From assembly GCA_020354155.1 (NCBI GenBank), contig CP070644.1, positions 1,194,355 through 1,209,613 on the forward strand: a stretch of DNA of 15,259 nt, read 5' to 3'. The notes under the pieces were generated by a model. It ran no database searches and was not told the origin of the DNA. It worked only from the letters and a program-made list of their open reading frames with translations. Made by a program: the position numbers and the translations under genes. This DNA comes from Nitrospiraceae bacterium. Its GTDB lineage: Bacteria; Nitrospirota; Thermodesulfovibrionia; UBA6902. Positions 7,534 to 14,873 of the stretch are shown in pieces. Position 1 is the stretch's first letter; each line of letters starts with the position of its first letter.

Positions 7534-8035
7534 AGCTATTCAGAATGTTTCACGCCAGGCACCAGAACGCTCTGATTCCATTGCATTGTTAAACCACATG
7601 TATTCTATGATTCGGCATAAAACAGTGTGACCTTGAATATCTTTATATTCATGTACCATAGACGCAAAAATGCCGGATAGATACACCAGGTAAGTTGTGA
7701 ATGCGACGATCTGTTTATTAATAATTGTATCATTGTCCTTTTAATGCTTTCCCGCGGGAGAGAATTCCACCTGGTCTGAATTGTCTATGTACGCCCCTTG
7801 TCTTTTAAATCTAATTTTATAATCAGATGGTTATTGGCGAGGAAAAGTAATGATATGCCCTTTGATAATTCTGATTTTCAGCAACATTTCATGATCCATC
7901 TCAGGGCCAAATCCTCTGTACTCCTGAAGGATAGAACTTTCCTGTATCTCATTTTCCGTTCATGTGACCTGAATCACAGCATCATTTCCCGGTCTGACTC
8001 AGTATAAAACGGGGTATAAAGAGAGAGACATTGTA
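7534..8035. other. Gene-poor gap between divergent units
   Basis: About 500 nt between the divergent lon operon and the TPR region. It must hold at least the lon operon promoter, but I could not find a convincing -35/-10 pair on either strand. A perfect TATAAT at 7818-7823 (plus) has no -35 at usable spacing. A 50-codon frame starting at ATG 7855 follows a GAGGA at 7839-7843, but its protein has no recognisable features and I do not call it. A short inverted repeat GAATAT...ATATTC lies near 7633-7648. No RNA gene was recognised. Confidence 0.4.
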
Positions 8036-8145
8036 ATGAAAGCCATTATTATTCATTTCACTACCGCTGAGAACGCGGTCATTAAGAAAATGGGGGGCAG
8101 CGGAAAAAACAGGTAAAGAAAAAGGCCGCAGAGCCGATAGATTAA
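8036..8145 (+). pseudogene. Degenerate copy of the TPR gene leader (or a 26-codon sORF)
   Basis: An ATG at 8036 behind a purine-rich GAGAGAG opens a 26-codon frame ending in TAA at 8114-8116. Its end (AVIKKMGGSGKNR) resembles the leader of the following TPR protein (AVFKKVAGSSKKR). If one base is restored just before the TAA, the frame continues as KKKAAEPID and stops at 8145, matching KKKQTDPKA of the neighbour. By hand, DNA at 8078-8136 and 8226-8285 agrees at about 43 of 60 columns with one gap. It therefore looks like a decayed partial duplicate of the next gene's 5' end, though part of the match is A-rich. A functional short peptide remains possible. Confidence 0.45.
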
Positions 8146-8177
8146 ATATACACAAAATAAAGGAGCGAAGTATCAAT

Positions 8178-8726
8178 ATGGAAGCATTCATGACTTATTT
8201 AGGAGTTGCCTGCCGTAAGATTGCCGTCTTTAAAAAAGTGGCAGGCAGCAGTAAAAAAAGGGCAAAGAAAAAACAGACTGATCCGAAGGCTATTCTCCAG
8301 GGGAATGCCTTTCTCCGGCTGGGCATGTATCAGAAAGCAATCAAGAGCTACGAGCAAGCACTCAAGGGAAAAGTTGACGATGACAGTCTGTACTTTAACC
8401 TGGGCAATGCATATCGACATGAGGGCATGTACAAGGAAGCTGTCAAGGCCTATAAATATGTCGTCCATATAACACCCAATCATGCAAAAGCCTATCTGTA
8501 CCTTGGTATCTCCTGCGGAAAAGTGGGAATGCACAAACAGGCACAGGATTATCTGAAGCAGGCTATTACGATTGAACCGAATAATGCAGAGGCTCATTTT
8601 AATCTTGCAGTCGTTTACAAGGAAATGCTCGATGATGATGCTGCCACGGAAGAATACAGGATAGTCGAAAAGCTGTCACCGCTTCTCGCGGAAAAACTCT
8701 CGGCAATGCTGAATCGGAAACAATAA
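8178..8726 (+). CDS. TPR-repeat protein
   Basis: Tetratricopeptide-repeat protein, presumably a protein-protein interaction scaffold; the partner is unknown. Seen: a leader of about 35 residues that is strongly basic at 19-33 (KKVAGSSKKRAKKKQ), then four tandem 34-residue TPR units at about 36-68, 69-102, 103-136 and 137-170 with the usual W/Y-L-G-Y-A-P spacing (LYFNLGNAYRHEGMYKEAV, AYLYLGISCGKVGMHKQAQ). There is no clear signal peptide. AGGAG at 8161-8165 is 12 nt from the ATG; an in-frame ATG at 8190 (residue 5) is the alternative start. It stands 100 nt before ftsE on the same strand; a link to division is only suggested by position. Confidence 0.8.
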   Translation: MEAFMTYLGVACRKIAVFKKVAGSSKKRAKKKQTDPKAILQGNAFLRLGMYQKAIKSYEQALKGKVDDDSLYFNLGNAYRHEGMYKEAVKAYKYVVHITPNHAKAYLYLGISCGKVGMHKQAQDYLKQAITIEPNNAEAHFNLAVVYKEMLDDDAATEEYRIVEKLSPLLAEKLSAMLNRKQ

Positions 8727-8811
8727 ATGCAAAAAAGGATTCCACCTTTTGGTGATTCCAGTCACATCATGAATAGACACGCACTTTATAGAATAGATAC
8801 ATAATGGATCA

Positions 8812-8817
8812 AAGGAG
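8812..8817 (+). promoter_or_regulatory. Ribosome binding site deciding the ftsE start
   Basis: AAGGAG is 3 nt before the in-frame GTG at 8821 but 9 nt before the ATG at 8827. Only the latter has workable spacing, so ftsE is called from 8827. Confidence 0.7.
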
Positions 8818-8826
8818 ATAGTGAAC

Positions 8827-9489
8827 ATGATAATGCTTGCAGATGTTAAAAAGTCCTACGACAATGAGGTTGTATTGCAAAACTTCACCATGACCGTATC
8901 CAAGGGAGAATTTGCCTTTATAACCGGACCCAGCGGTGCAGGGAAATCCACCCTTCTGAAACTCCTCTACTGCTATGAACATGCTGACAGCGGACACATT
9001 GCAGTCGATAACTGGATTGTAAGTCAGTTAAAAATAAGGACCGTGCCTTATTTCAGACGCAGCATCGGAGTCGTGTTTCAGGACTTCAAGCTCTTGTGCA
9101 ACAAGACTGTCTTTGAGAATGTTGCCCTTGCCCTGCGTATTCACAACATGGAGCCCGAGGAGATCACGAAACGGGTCATTGCAATACTCAAGGAAGTGAA
9201 AATGCACGGCAAGGCGGATGTCTACCCCCAGTATCTTTCAGGCGGCGAACAGCAGAGAGTTGTTATTGCACGGGCCATGGTTACCCAGCCCATGATGCTC
9301 CTTGCAGATGAGCCTACGGGGAACCTCGATGCTGAAAATACAAGGACGATCATGCGTCTCTTTCGGGAGATCAATGCCCGAGGAACAACGGTACTGATTG
9401 CCACGCACAATGAAGACCTCTATTTCGGTTCAGGAAGCAGAGTGTTCTTTCTCAAAGATCATCATATTGAAAAGGAGATAATAGGGTGA
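8827..9489 (+). CDS. ftsE: Cell division ABC ATPase FtsE
   Basis: Nucleotide-binding subunit of the FtsEX complex, which sits at the cytoplasmic face of the division site and uses ATP to control peptidoglycan hydrolysis across the membrane. Seen (numbered from ATG 8827): Walker A GPSGAGKS at 34-41, Q-loop Gln85 in VVFQDFKLL, ABC signature LSGGEQQR at 137-144, Walker B MLLADE at 157-162 followed by PTGNLD, and switch His194 in ATHNED. At 220 residues it matches E. coli FtsE (222). The gene overlaps ftsX by 4 nt (GTGA), and envC follows, which separates it from LolD or MacB-type ATPases with similar motifs. Confidence 0.95.
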   Translation: MIMLADVKKSYDNEVVLQNFTMTVSKGEFAFITGPSGAGKSTLLKLLYCYEHADSGHIAVDNWIVSQLKIRTVPYFRRSIGVVFQDFKLLCNKTVFENVALALRIHNMEPEEITKRVIAILKEVKMHGKADVYPQYLSGGEQQRVVIARAMVTQPMMLLADEPTGNLDAENTRTIMRLFREINARGTTVLIATHNEDLYFGSGSRVFFLKDHHIEKEIIG

Positions 9490-10370
9490 AAATCTTAAGA
9501 TACTTTTTTGATACCGCATTCAGAAACATCCGGATAGATAAGTGGGCCAATCTCCTTACTATAATATCCATCAGCATAGGGCTGTCCATACTCTGCGCCT
9601 TTGTAATGATCACCTTTAATATGGATTCTGTCATACAGCGCTGGTCAAACAGTTTCGGGCTCGTTGTCTATCTTAATCAGGATATCAGCAAAGAAACGGA
9701 AGCCTCCCTGCAGAAACGCTTTCAGCAGGACAGCGATATAACCGAAGTTACCTACATTTCAAAAGATGTTGCCCTTGAAGAAGTAAAAAAGTCACTTGGT
9801 ACAAATGCAGTACTGATCGATGACTTTAATAAGAACCCCCTTCCTTCAACCTTTGAACTGAAAATAAAGAGCAGTCTTCTTGATCCTTTAGTAATCAAAA
9901 AGAAGGCAGCTGATCTTAAAACCCTTTTCGGTGTGAATGACGTTCTGTACGGTGAAAAGTGGCTTTCTTCGTTAAGCGTGATTGCCAAGACCATGAAATT
10001 AGTTGCCATTGTTTTTGCGTGTGCAATATTCATCGCTACGACTTTTACCACCTACAATACGATCAAGATATTTTTCTATCGAAGAAAAGAAGAGATCAAA
10101 ACATTGAAACTCCTTGGAGCGACCAATACATTCACCCGCTTTCCCTTTTTAATTGAGGGGCTCTTTGTCGGTATTACAGGTGGGGTAGTCAGCGCTCTGT
10201 TTATCCTGGGATTATCTTCATTTACAACATTAAAAGTCGTTGAATTCATGCCGTCGATCAAGGCAATCATGGCTCCCTTCCCACTGCAGGTCTATCTGCT
10301 CATTCCTGTGACAGGCGCCTTTATGAGTCTTCTCGGCAGTTTCATTGCAGTAGGCAAAATAAGGTATTAA
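9486..10370 (+). CDS. ftsX: Cell division permease-like protein FtsX
   Basis: Membrane partner of FtsE; it transmits the ATPase state to the periplasmic activator EnvC rather than moving a substrate. Seen: a short cytoplasmic N-terminus, TM1 at about 22-44, a periplasmic domain of about 120 residues (46-168) with the family's VYLNQDIS and Asp/Val-rich strand pattern, then TM2 at about 170-192, TM3 at 222-247 and TM4 at 268-290. The cytoplasmic loop RRKEEIKTLKLLGATNTFTR after TM2 is the typical FtsX/MacB coupling region. It starts with GTG overlapping the ftsE stop and uses the AAGGAG inside the ftsE end. Length 294 is at the short end, as in FtsX outside the gammaproteobacteria. Confidence 0.94.
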   Translation: MKILRYFFDTAFRNIRIDKWANLLTIISISIGLSILCAFVMITFNMDSVIQRWSNSFGLVVYLNQDISKETEASLQKRFQQDSDITEVTYISKDVALEEVKKSLGTNAVLIDDFNKNPLPSTFELKIKSSLLDPLVIKKKAADLKTLFGVNDVLYGEKWLSSLSVIAKTMKLVAIVFACAIFIATTFTTYNTIKIFFYRRKEEIKTLKLLGATNTFTRFPFLIEGLFVGITGGVVSALFILGLSSFTTLKVVEFMPSIKAIMAPFPLQVYLLIPVTGAFMSLLGSFIAVGKIRY

Positions 10371-10373
10371 ACA

Positions 10374-11558
10374 ATGAAAGAGAGCGACGTTTTGAATAAC
10401 AGTGTTCGTCGATCAGGGCTGCTCAGATTTGCTGCCCTGTTTGGCTGCTTGGCTTTCTTTCTTGTGAATGCCCCTGCTTCAGCATCAAACACTCTTGACA
10501 AGTTGGCAGAAATCCAGGATAAACTGCAATCAAAATTACAGAAAGTTAAAGAGGACCGGCAAAAAGAAAAAAAACTGCTCGGTACTCTCGATGAAATAAA
10601 AAACAACATAGGGCAGAAAGAGAATGAGATAAAGAAATATAACAGCAACATGTCTGCCACGGAAAAGGAAATCCAATCACTCTCTCAGGAGATTGACCAG
10701 CTGACAAGAAATATGGAGGGCAGTAAAAATATTTTAACCGAATATGTGAAAGCCCTTCACAGACAGCAGTTCGACAGCAATTTGCTGATCCTTGTATCAG
10801 CCAGCGACTATCAGGACTTTATAAAAAAGAGCAAATACATCAGCCTCGTTGCCCATCATAACAATTCCGTCATGAAATCATACAGGGAAGAACTGGAACA
10901 GATCAATGCAAGGAAAACAAGGCTGCAGGACCTTCATGCCAGCCTTGAGACGAACATAGAGAAGGCAGCGAGGAAGAAACAGAGTCTCCTTGCAGAGCAG
11001 AAGAAAAAAGACGAGCTTTTTGCCGAAGTGCGCAACAGTCGGATAGAACATGAGAAAAAATTAAAGGAGCTTGAAGGATCCTCAAAAAAACTTCAGGCCA
11101 TGGTTACCAAATTACACGGGAAAAAAATCCCTGATGCGATTTTGGGAGAGGGCTTCGAGTCCTTAAAGGGAAACCTCCAGTGGCCTGTGAATGGAGAAGT
11201 GCTGACACCATACGGCAAACATGAGGACGAATTCAAGAAAGTCGTATTCAAAAATGGTCTTGAGATCGAAGTAAAACCAGGAGATCATCCCAAGGCGATA
11301 GCCGGTGGCAGGGTTGTCTTTGCCGATAAATTCCAGGGGTACGGCAATCTGCTCATCATTGATCACGGCAGCGGTTACCACAGTGTCTATGGCAACCTTG
11401 AAGAGATGACCATCAAGGAAAGCGAGCTGCTCGTTGAAGGCATGGACGTTGGTAAGGTGAGTAAATCGGATACTACTAATCAGCCAGCACTGTACTTTGA
11501 GCTTCGGCACAAGGGCAAACCTATAGATCCCATGAACTGGCTGCAGAGAAAAAGCTGA
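10374..11558 (+). CDS. envC: EnvC-like amidase activator with degenerate LytM domain
   Basis: Periplasmic factor expected to be held by FtsX and to switch on cell-separation amidases. Seen: a signal peptide with arginines at 12-13 and 18, and a hydrophobic core at 19-32, cleaved near ASA at 35-37; a long coiled coil at about 40-245 with a break near 130-160; and a C-terminal LytM/M23-fold domain at 268-392. All zinc ligands of active M23 enzymes are replaced: the H-x-G-x-D site reads KNGLE (293-297), the Y-x-H site reads YGN (339-341) and the H-x-H site reads ALY (372-374). It is therefore inactive as a peptidase, as EnvC is. It starts 3 nt after ftsX, in the same operon, and is followed by a strong terminator. 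Confidence 0.92.
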   Translation: MKESDVLNNSVRRSGLLRFAALFGCLAFFLVNAPASASNTLDKLAEIQDKLQSKLQKVKEDRQKEKKLLGTLDEIKNNIGQKENEIKKYNSNMSATEKEIQSLSQEIDQLTRNMEGSKNILTEYVKALHRQQFDSNLLILVSASDYQDFIKKSKYISLVAHHNNSVMKSYREELEQINARKTRLQDLHASLETNIEKAARKKQSLLAEQKKKDELFAEVRNSRIEHEKKLKELEGSSKKLQAMVTKLHGKKIPDAILGEGFESLKGNLQWPVNGEVLTPYGKHEDEFKKVVFKNGLEIEVKPGDHPKAIAGGRVVFADKFQGYGNLLIIDHGSGYHSVYGNLEEMTIKESELLVEGMDVGKVSKSDTTNQPALYFELRHKGKPIDPMNWLQRKS

Positions 11559-11562
11559 GGCG

Positions 11563-11606
11563 AATGAAAAAGCCGGCCAGGAGGTATCCTGGCCGGCTTT
11601 TTCATT
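11563..11606. terminator. Strong intrinsic terminator, probably bidirectional
   Basis: A perfect 20-bp inverted repeat (11563-11582 and 11587-11606) with a 4-nt GGTA loop. The GC-rich core GCCGGCCAGGA is flanked by A5 on the left and T5 on the right, so it can end transcription from envC (plus) and from the cysteine-cluster gene (minus), which converge on it. Confidence 0.93.
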
Positions 11607-11641
11607 ATAAAACTTCAGCAGTTATACTATTCACAGTCTTG

Positions 11642-12067
11642 TCACTTCAAGAGTTTCTGTCTCAGCGTTGTCAGATGACTGAAGTAATCAGTAAATGCCC
11701 TGTAAAGCTTCGCATTGTCCTGCTCAAGGCTTTTCAACAGAGCATCACAGAAAAAAAATGTACAACGGAAGGGTCTCAACCATCTTTCAAGGGTACATCC
11801 ACGTGTTGATATATAGCGGCAGGCATCAGTTTCCTTGCGCTCTGTTTCAAGATCAGGCACTGCCATACCCAGGGCATTGAGAAAAAGGAGATCGTGCTTA
11901 TCATAACGGCCATGTTTGTCAGCACAGCATATTTGTTCGCACTCAGGACAGACAAGGGTTGTGTGCTTCTCGATAAAGGGGGAAACTAAATGAAAGGCAT
12001 CTTTGAGTTCAAGGGCCGTCTCTGCTGTATCACCGGATACTGTTTTTTTCTGCCTGTAAGGTTTCAT
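11642..12067 (-). CDS. YkgJ-like cysteine-cluster protein
   Basis: A 141-residue cytoplasmic protein that resembles the YkgJ (CxxCxxCC) putative metal-binding family. Eight cysteines are ordered as C40-x2-C43-x3-C47-C48, then C83, C91, C102 and C107, in the context CRYISTRGCTLERWLRPFRC, close to the family pattern C..L...GC.....RP..C. The spacing C-x3-CC differs by one from the usual CxxCC, so this is a divergent member. No function is established for the family beyond likely zinc or iron chelation. It converges on the envC terminator. The ATG at 12067 has no evident ribosome site. Confidence 0.65.
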   Translation of the reverse strand: MKPYRQKKTVSGDTAETALELKDAFHLVSPFIEKHTTLVCPECEQICCADKHGRYDKHDLLFLNALGMAVPDLETERKETDACRYISTRGCTLERWLRPFRCTFFFCDALLKSLEQDNAKLYRAFTDYFSHLTTLRQKLLK

Positions 12068-12256
12068 TGTGTGGAAACATCATATACATCTACAAAAAGA
12101 TAAGTCAAACAACTGCACCATTTATTCTTCTTTATTGTATTAATTGCGACACAGTTCCTTAATGTTCCATGCCTCTAACGTCGTTAAAGTACTTTATTTT
12201 TGATCTGGTAAGAAATTTGCTTTCTTCTTTCCATGCGGAGGTAATAGTTCTGTATT

Positions 12257-12415
12257 ATGCAAAAGAACCGATTAGAAAGTGAATCCATGAAGCCCAGCCT
12301 GAATCCTTTTATAAAGTTCAGTCGTTATCTGAAAAAAAGGAACAAGAGGAAACAGGATAAGGAGCTGCAAATGCGTTTGGCCATTCTTACCGGCGGCATT
12401 GTAAAAATGAAATAA
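12257..12415 (+). CDS. Possible 52-residue basic small protein
   Basis: A short frame from ATG 12257 to TAA 12413-12415 in a 460-nt stretch otherwise without genes. The product is basic in the middle (RYLKKRNKRKQDK, residues 23-35) and ends in a helix-like LQMRLAILTGGIVKMK. Codon use looks coding-like and the frame is closed just upstream by TAG at 12245. The ribosome site is weak evidence: GGAGG at 12237-12241 is 15 nt from the ATG, too far for standard use, and an internal ATG at 12287 is an alternative. No family recognised; it may be spurious. Confidence 0.35.
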   Translation: MQKNRLESESMKPSLNPFIKFSRYLKKRNKRKQDKELQMRLAILTGGIVKMK

Positions 12416-12530
12416 GGTATACCAGAGTATGTTTGAGTCTGTTGGATACTTTTCATTGTGCCCATCTTTTCACTTCTGAAAACACCACGCGTTGTATAGT
12501 ATTACTCATGTGTCTGTGCTATGGTTTAGC

Positions 12531-13256
12531 ATGTCTCTCCTGTTATTCATAGCCATAATTTTTCTGGCTGCAGGACTGATCCAGGGGATTTCCGGTTTCG
12601 GTTCTGCCCTTATTGCAATGCCGCTTTTAACACTGTTTATTGACGTCAAAACTGCAGTTCCGCTCTGCATCCTGCACAGTGTCCTGATGACATCCTATCT
12701 GTCCTTCAAACTTAAGGACCACATGGAAAAGAGAAAAATACTGCCTCTTCTGGCCGGAAGTCTTCCGGGAATTTACCTGGGTGTAACTTTTTTAAAAAAC
12801 GTTGATTCCGATCTGATCAAGCTTCTGCTGGGTTCGTTGATCGCTTCATACAGTCTCTATTCACTTGCAGTTCAGCCAAAACCACGGCACATGCACAGGG
12901 CCTGGGCCTACCTGGCTGGCTTCGGCACCGGATTTATAGGCTCGGCCTTCAGCGCAGGGGGGCCTCCTGCCATCATTTATACAACATTAACAGGATGGTC
13001 CAAAGACCATATTAAGGCCACGCTTACGGGCTTTTTCCTGGTAAGTGCCGTTGTCACAGCAATTGTTCATGCTGCAAGCGGACTGACGAACGGCCTGGTC
13101 ATACACTATTTTCTCACTTCCTCAGTTTTTGCGTTTGTCGGGGTTATGACCGGGTCGATATTTTACAGAAGGATAAGCCGGGACATATATGTCAGGATCA
13201 TTCTCATCATCCTTTGTTTGCTCGGTGTCATGATGATATTTACCGCGTTACGGTAG
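12531..13256 (+). CDS. TauE/SafE-family sulfite/anion exporter-like membrane protein
   Basis: Inner-membrane protein of the TauE/SafE (DUF81) family, members of which export or import sulfite, sulfoacetate and other organic acids; the substrate here cannot be told. Seen: about eight hydrophobic segments in two halves, with the repeated family motifs GLIQGISGFGSALIAMPLL at 15-33 and GFGTGFIGSAFSAGGPPAI at 130-148. Length 241 is typical. The frame is open to a TTG at 12492, but ATG 12531 starts directly at the first membrane helix as in relatives, so I use it; no clear ribosome site is visible for either. It stands alone, with no sulfur-metabolism neighbours. Confidence 0.85.
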   Translation: MSLLLFIAIIFLAAGLIQGISGFGSALIAMPLLTLFIDVKTAVPLCILHSVLMTSYLSFKLKDHMEKRKILPLLAGSLPGIYLGVTFLKNVDSDLIKLLLGSLIASYSLYSLAVQPKPRHMHRAWAYLAGFGTGFIGSAFSAGGPPAIIYTTLTGWSKDHIKATLTGFFLVSAVVTAIVHAASGLTNGLVIHYFLTSSVFAFVGVMTGSIFYRRISRDIYVRIILIILCLLGVMMIFTALR

Positions 13257-13284
13257 TGAAAATGAAAAAGCGTATATTTTATAC

Positions 13285-13312
13285 TTGATTCCACTACCAA
13301 ATATGATATTAT
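13285..13312 (+). promoter_or_regulatory. Candidate sigma-70 promoter for the adhesin-E-like gene
   Basis: TTGATT (4 of 6), a 16-nt spacer, then TATTAT (5 of 6), ending 31 nt before the ATG at 13344. A GAGGAG ribosome site lies between. Confidence 0.45.
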
Positions 13313-13343
13313 GTTTTAAGAACTTGAAGATGAGGAGTATAGG

Positions 13344-13724
13344 ATGAAAAATATATTTATTATGAGCCTGTTCGCTTTTTTTGTTACATCCTCTGTATCA
13401 GAGGGAGCCAACTGGCTCCATTTTGTTGACAGTATGCAGGGAGACAGGTGTTATATCGATGTGGACAGTATAGAGCGCACTGCACCGGACACCATGAAGG
13501 TTATCAGAAAAGTGGAACCAGAACATTCACCGGACATAGCTTCTCTTGTCAGCTCTCTTGAAATGGACTGTAAAGGAAGCAGGATTAAGTCCATAGAGGA
13601 AATCACCTACTTCAAGAACGGGACAACTCAAACACGCAGGGGGAATAATCAGTTCAGAAAAATAAATCCCGACGACCTGGACGAGGCTTTGTTGGAACTG
13701 GTGTGCAGCCTGAAAAAAATGTAG
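13344..13724 (+). CDS. Secreted surface-adhesin-E-like protein
   Basis: A 126-residue exported protein with a signal peptide (residues 1-22, cleavage near SEGA). The mature part follows the layout I associate with the surface-adhesin protein E (Adhesin_E) family: W24 at the start, CYIDVDSI at 36-43, a central MKVIRKVEP strand, LEMDC at 72-76, an IEEITYFKNG strand at 84-93, and a final helix LDEALLELVC ending in Cys121. Three cysteines (36, 76, 121) are seen. The family is named after a Haemophilus protein, but most bacterial members have no tested role, so adhesion should not be assumed. A good ribosome site precedes the ATG. It converges with the TerB gene, with 19 nt between the stops and no hairpin there. 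Confidence 0.65.
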   Translation: MKNIFIMSLFAFFVTSSVSEGANWLHFVDSMQGDRCYIDVDSIERTAPDTMKVIRKVEPEHSPDIASLVSSLEMDCKGSRIKSIEEITYFKNGTTQTRRGNNQFRKINPDDLDEALLELVCSLKKM

Positions 13725-13743
13725 CTCTGGTTTGACAGGATTT

Positions 13744-14208
13744 TTACAAAGACAGTTTTTGTTTGACCCTCAGCTTCGCGTCAATAAACTCCCTGTGGGA
13801 AAGATGAAGGAGGTGGCTGATTTTCCGTACCATATGCTCTTCATGTTTATCAAGTACGGTATCAGAGAAGGCGATTTCCCATAACTGCTCCGTAACTTTT
13901 ATTTTCTGTTCTCTTGTAAGCCTCTTATTCAGGAGAGAAGTAAATTCAAAATATCCCGTTGATTTACATATTTCATCTTCAGCCAGCTTCAGTATTTCCC
14001 CGGTTTCTTTATTTGAGAGATCGAATCGTGACGACATGGCGTCTGCAATTGCCTGAAGCTCTTCATCATTTACCTGAAAGTCAGCCCGCATCATCTGAAT
14101 AAGCAGCGCTGCCGTAGCTATCTCCAGTGAATGTTCTGCTGTGTCTTCAGGCCTTTCCTGATCAGGTTTTATATGTTTATTAAAAAATTGAGTGATAGCG
14201 GTCAACAT
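13744..14208 (-). CDS. TerB-like (tellurite-resistance/COG4103) helical protein
   Basis: All-helical cytoplasmic protein of the TerB-like superfamily. Seen: the first family helix pair ATAALLIQMMRADFQVNDEE at 31-50 and the second LWEIAFSDTVLDKHEEHMVR at 109-128, each with the acidic cluster (Asp43, Asp48, Glu49, Glu50; Asp116, Asp120, Glu123, Glu124) thought to bind divalent metal in TerB proteins. 154 residues, no signal peptide. No other ter genes lie nearby, so a tellurite role is not supported; members outside ter operons have unknown functions. No clear Shine-Dalgarno precedes the ATG. Confidence 0.8.
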   Translation of the reverse strand: MLTAITQFFNKHIKPDQERPEDTAEHSLEIATAALLIQMMRADFQVNDEELQAIADAMSSRFDLSNKETGEILKLAEDEICKSTGYFEFTSLLNKRLTREQKIKVTEQLWEIAFSDTVLDKHEEHMVRKISHLLHLSHREFIDAKLRVKQKLSL

Positions 14209-14321
14209 ATGAAAATATTAACTGCACAGGTTTCTGCGAGTCAATGCCTGGTAAAGAATCATTCATTTAAATAACGGGTTATTGTAAAATATTGCAGAAC
14301 TAACCATACAGGAGGAAGATA

Positions 14322-14837
14322 ATGCTAAAGGATAAAATGGAGAAGGCAATCAATGATCAGATCAAATGGGAGGTGTATTCTTCGTACCTCTATCTGTCAA
14401 TGTCTGCATATTTCGAATCAGTCAGTCTCAAAGGGTTTGCCAGCTGGATGCGGATCCAGTTCATGGAGGAACTTACCCACGCCAAGAGGTTCTATGACTT
14501 TGTCATTGCACGGGGAGGACGGGTCATCCTCACTGAAATAATGGCGCCGCCCGCTGACTGGGATTCTCCACAGGCAGTGTTTGAAGAGACACTCAAGCAT
14601 GAGCAGCATGTGACAAGCAGAATCAATGATCTTGTGGATCTGGCCCAGGAACTGAAAGACCATGCCACGAACAGCTTTCTGCAATGGTTCGTTGATGAGC
14701 AGGTAGAAGAGGAAGAGTCGGTTGATGAGGTACTTCAGAGCCTGAAACTGAACGAAAATAATCCAGGCGGTCTGTTTATGATTGATAAGGAGCTTGCCCA
14801 GAGGGCTTTTGTAGCGCCTGCAGACGTAACGCTGTAA
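14322..14837 (+). CDS. ftnA: Bacterial non-haem ferritin
   Basis: Iron-storage ferritin (24-mer) that oxidises Fe2+ at a di-iron site and stores it as a mineral. All ferroxidase residues are present at the same numbers as in E. coli FtnA: Glu17, Tyr24, Glu50, His53, Glu94, Gln127 and Glu130, and the third-site glutamates Glu49, Glu126 and Glu129 are also kept. No haem-binding methionine pattern of bacterioferritin is apparent, and the 171-residue length fits FtnA. A strong AGGAGG at 14310-14315 lies 6 nt before the ATG. A possible weak promoter TTCATT-17-TAAAAT lies at 14262-14290; I see no convincing Fur box. The terB-like gene is divergent. Confidence 0.95.
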   Translation: MLKDKMEKAINDQIKWEVYSSYLYLSMSAYFESVSLKGFASWMRIQFMEELTHAKRFYDFVIARGGRVILTEIMAPPADWDSPQAVFEETLKHEQHVTSRINDLVDLAQELKDHATNSFLQWFVDEQVEEEESVDEVLQSLKLNENNPGGLFMIDKELAQRAFVAPADVTL

Positions 14838-14873
14838 AGTCCAGTGGTCTTTGACTTGGAGACGGTGTCACAA

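Noticed and set aside
7798..8007. A 69-codon plus-strand frame, or its 50-codon version from ATG 7855 behind GAGGA
   Set aside because: The product has no recognisable domain, signal or composition bias typical of coding sequence, and the -10-like TATAAT has no -35. Kept only as a note in the gap entry.
8737..8759. Hairpin GGATTC-CACC-TTTT-GGTG-ATTCC after the TPR gene
   Set aside because: Only four clean core pairs, a bulge and a mismatch in the outer stem, and no T-run after it, so not called a terminator.
13744..14208. Tellurite-resistance island suggested by the TerB-like protein
   Set aside because: No terC, terD, terE or other ter genes nearby; single TerB-like proteins are common without such a role.
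14218..14321. Fur box upstream of ferritin
   Set aside because: The AT-rich stretch around ATCATTCATTTAAATAAC shares only scattered bases with the Fur consensus and lacks its inverted hexamers.
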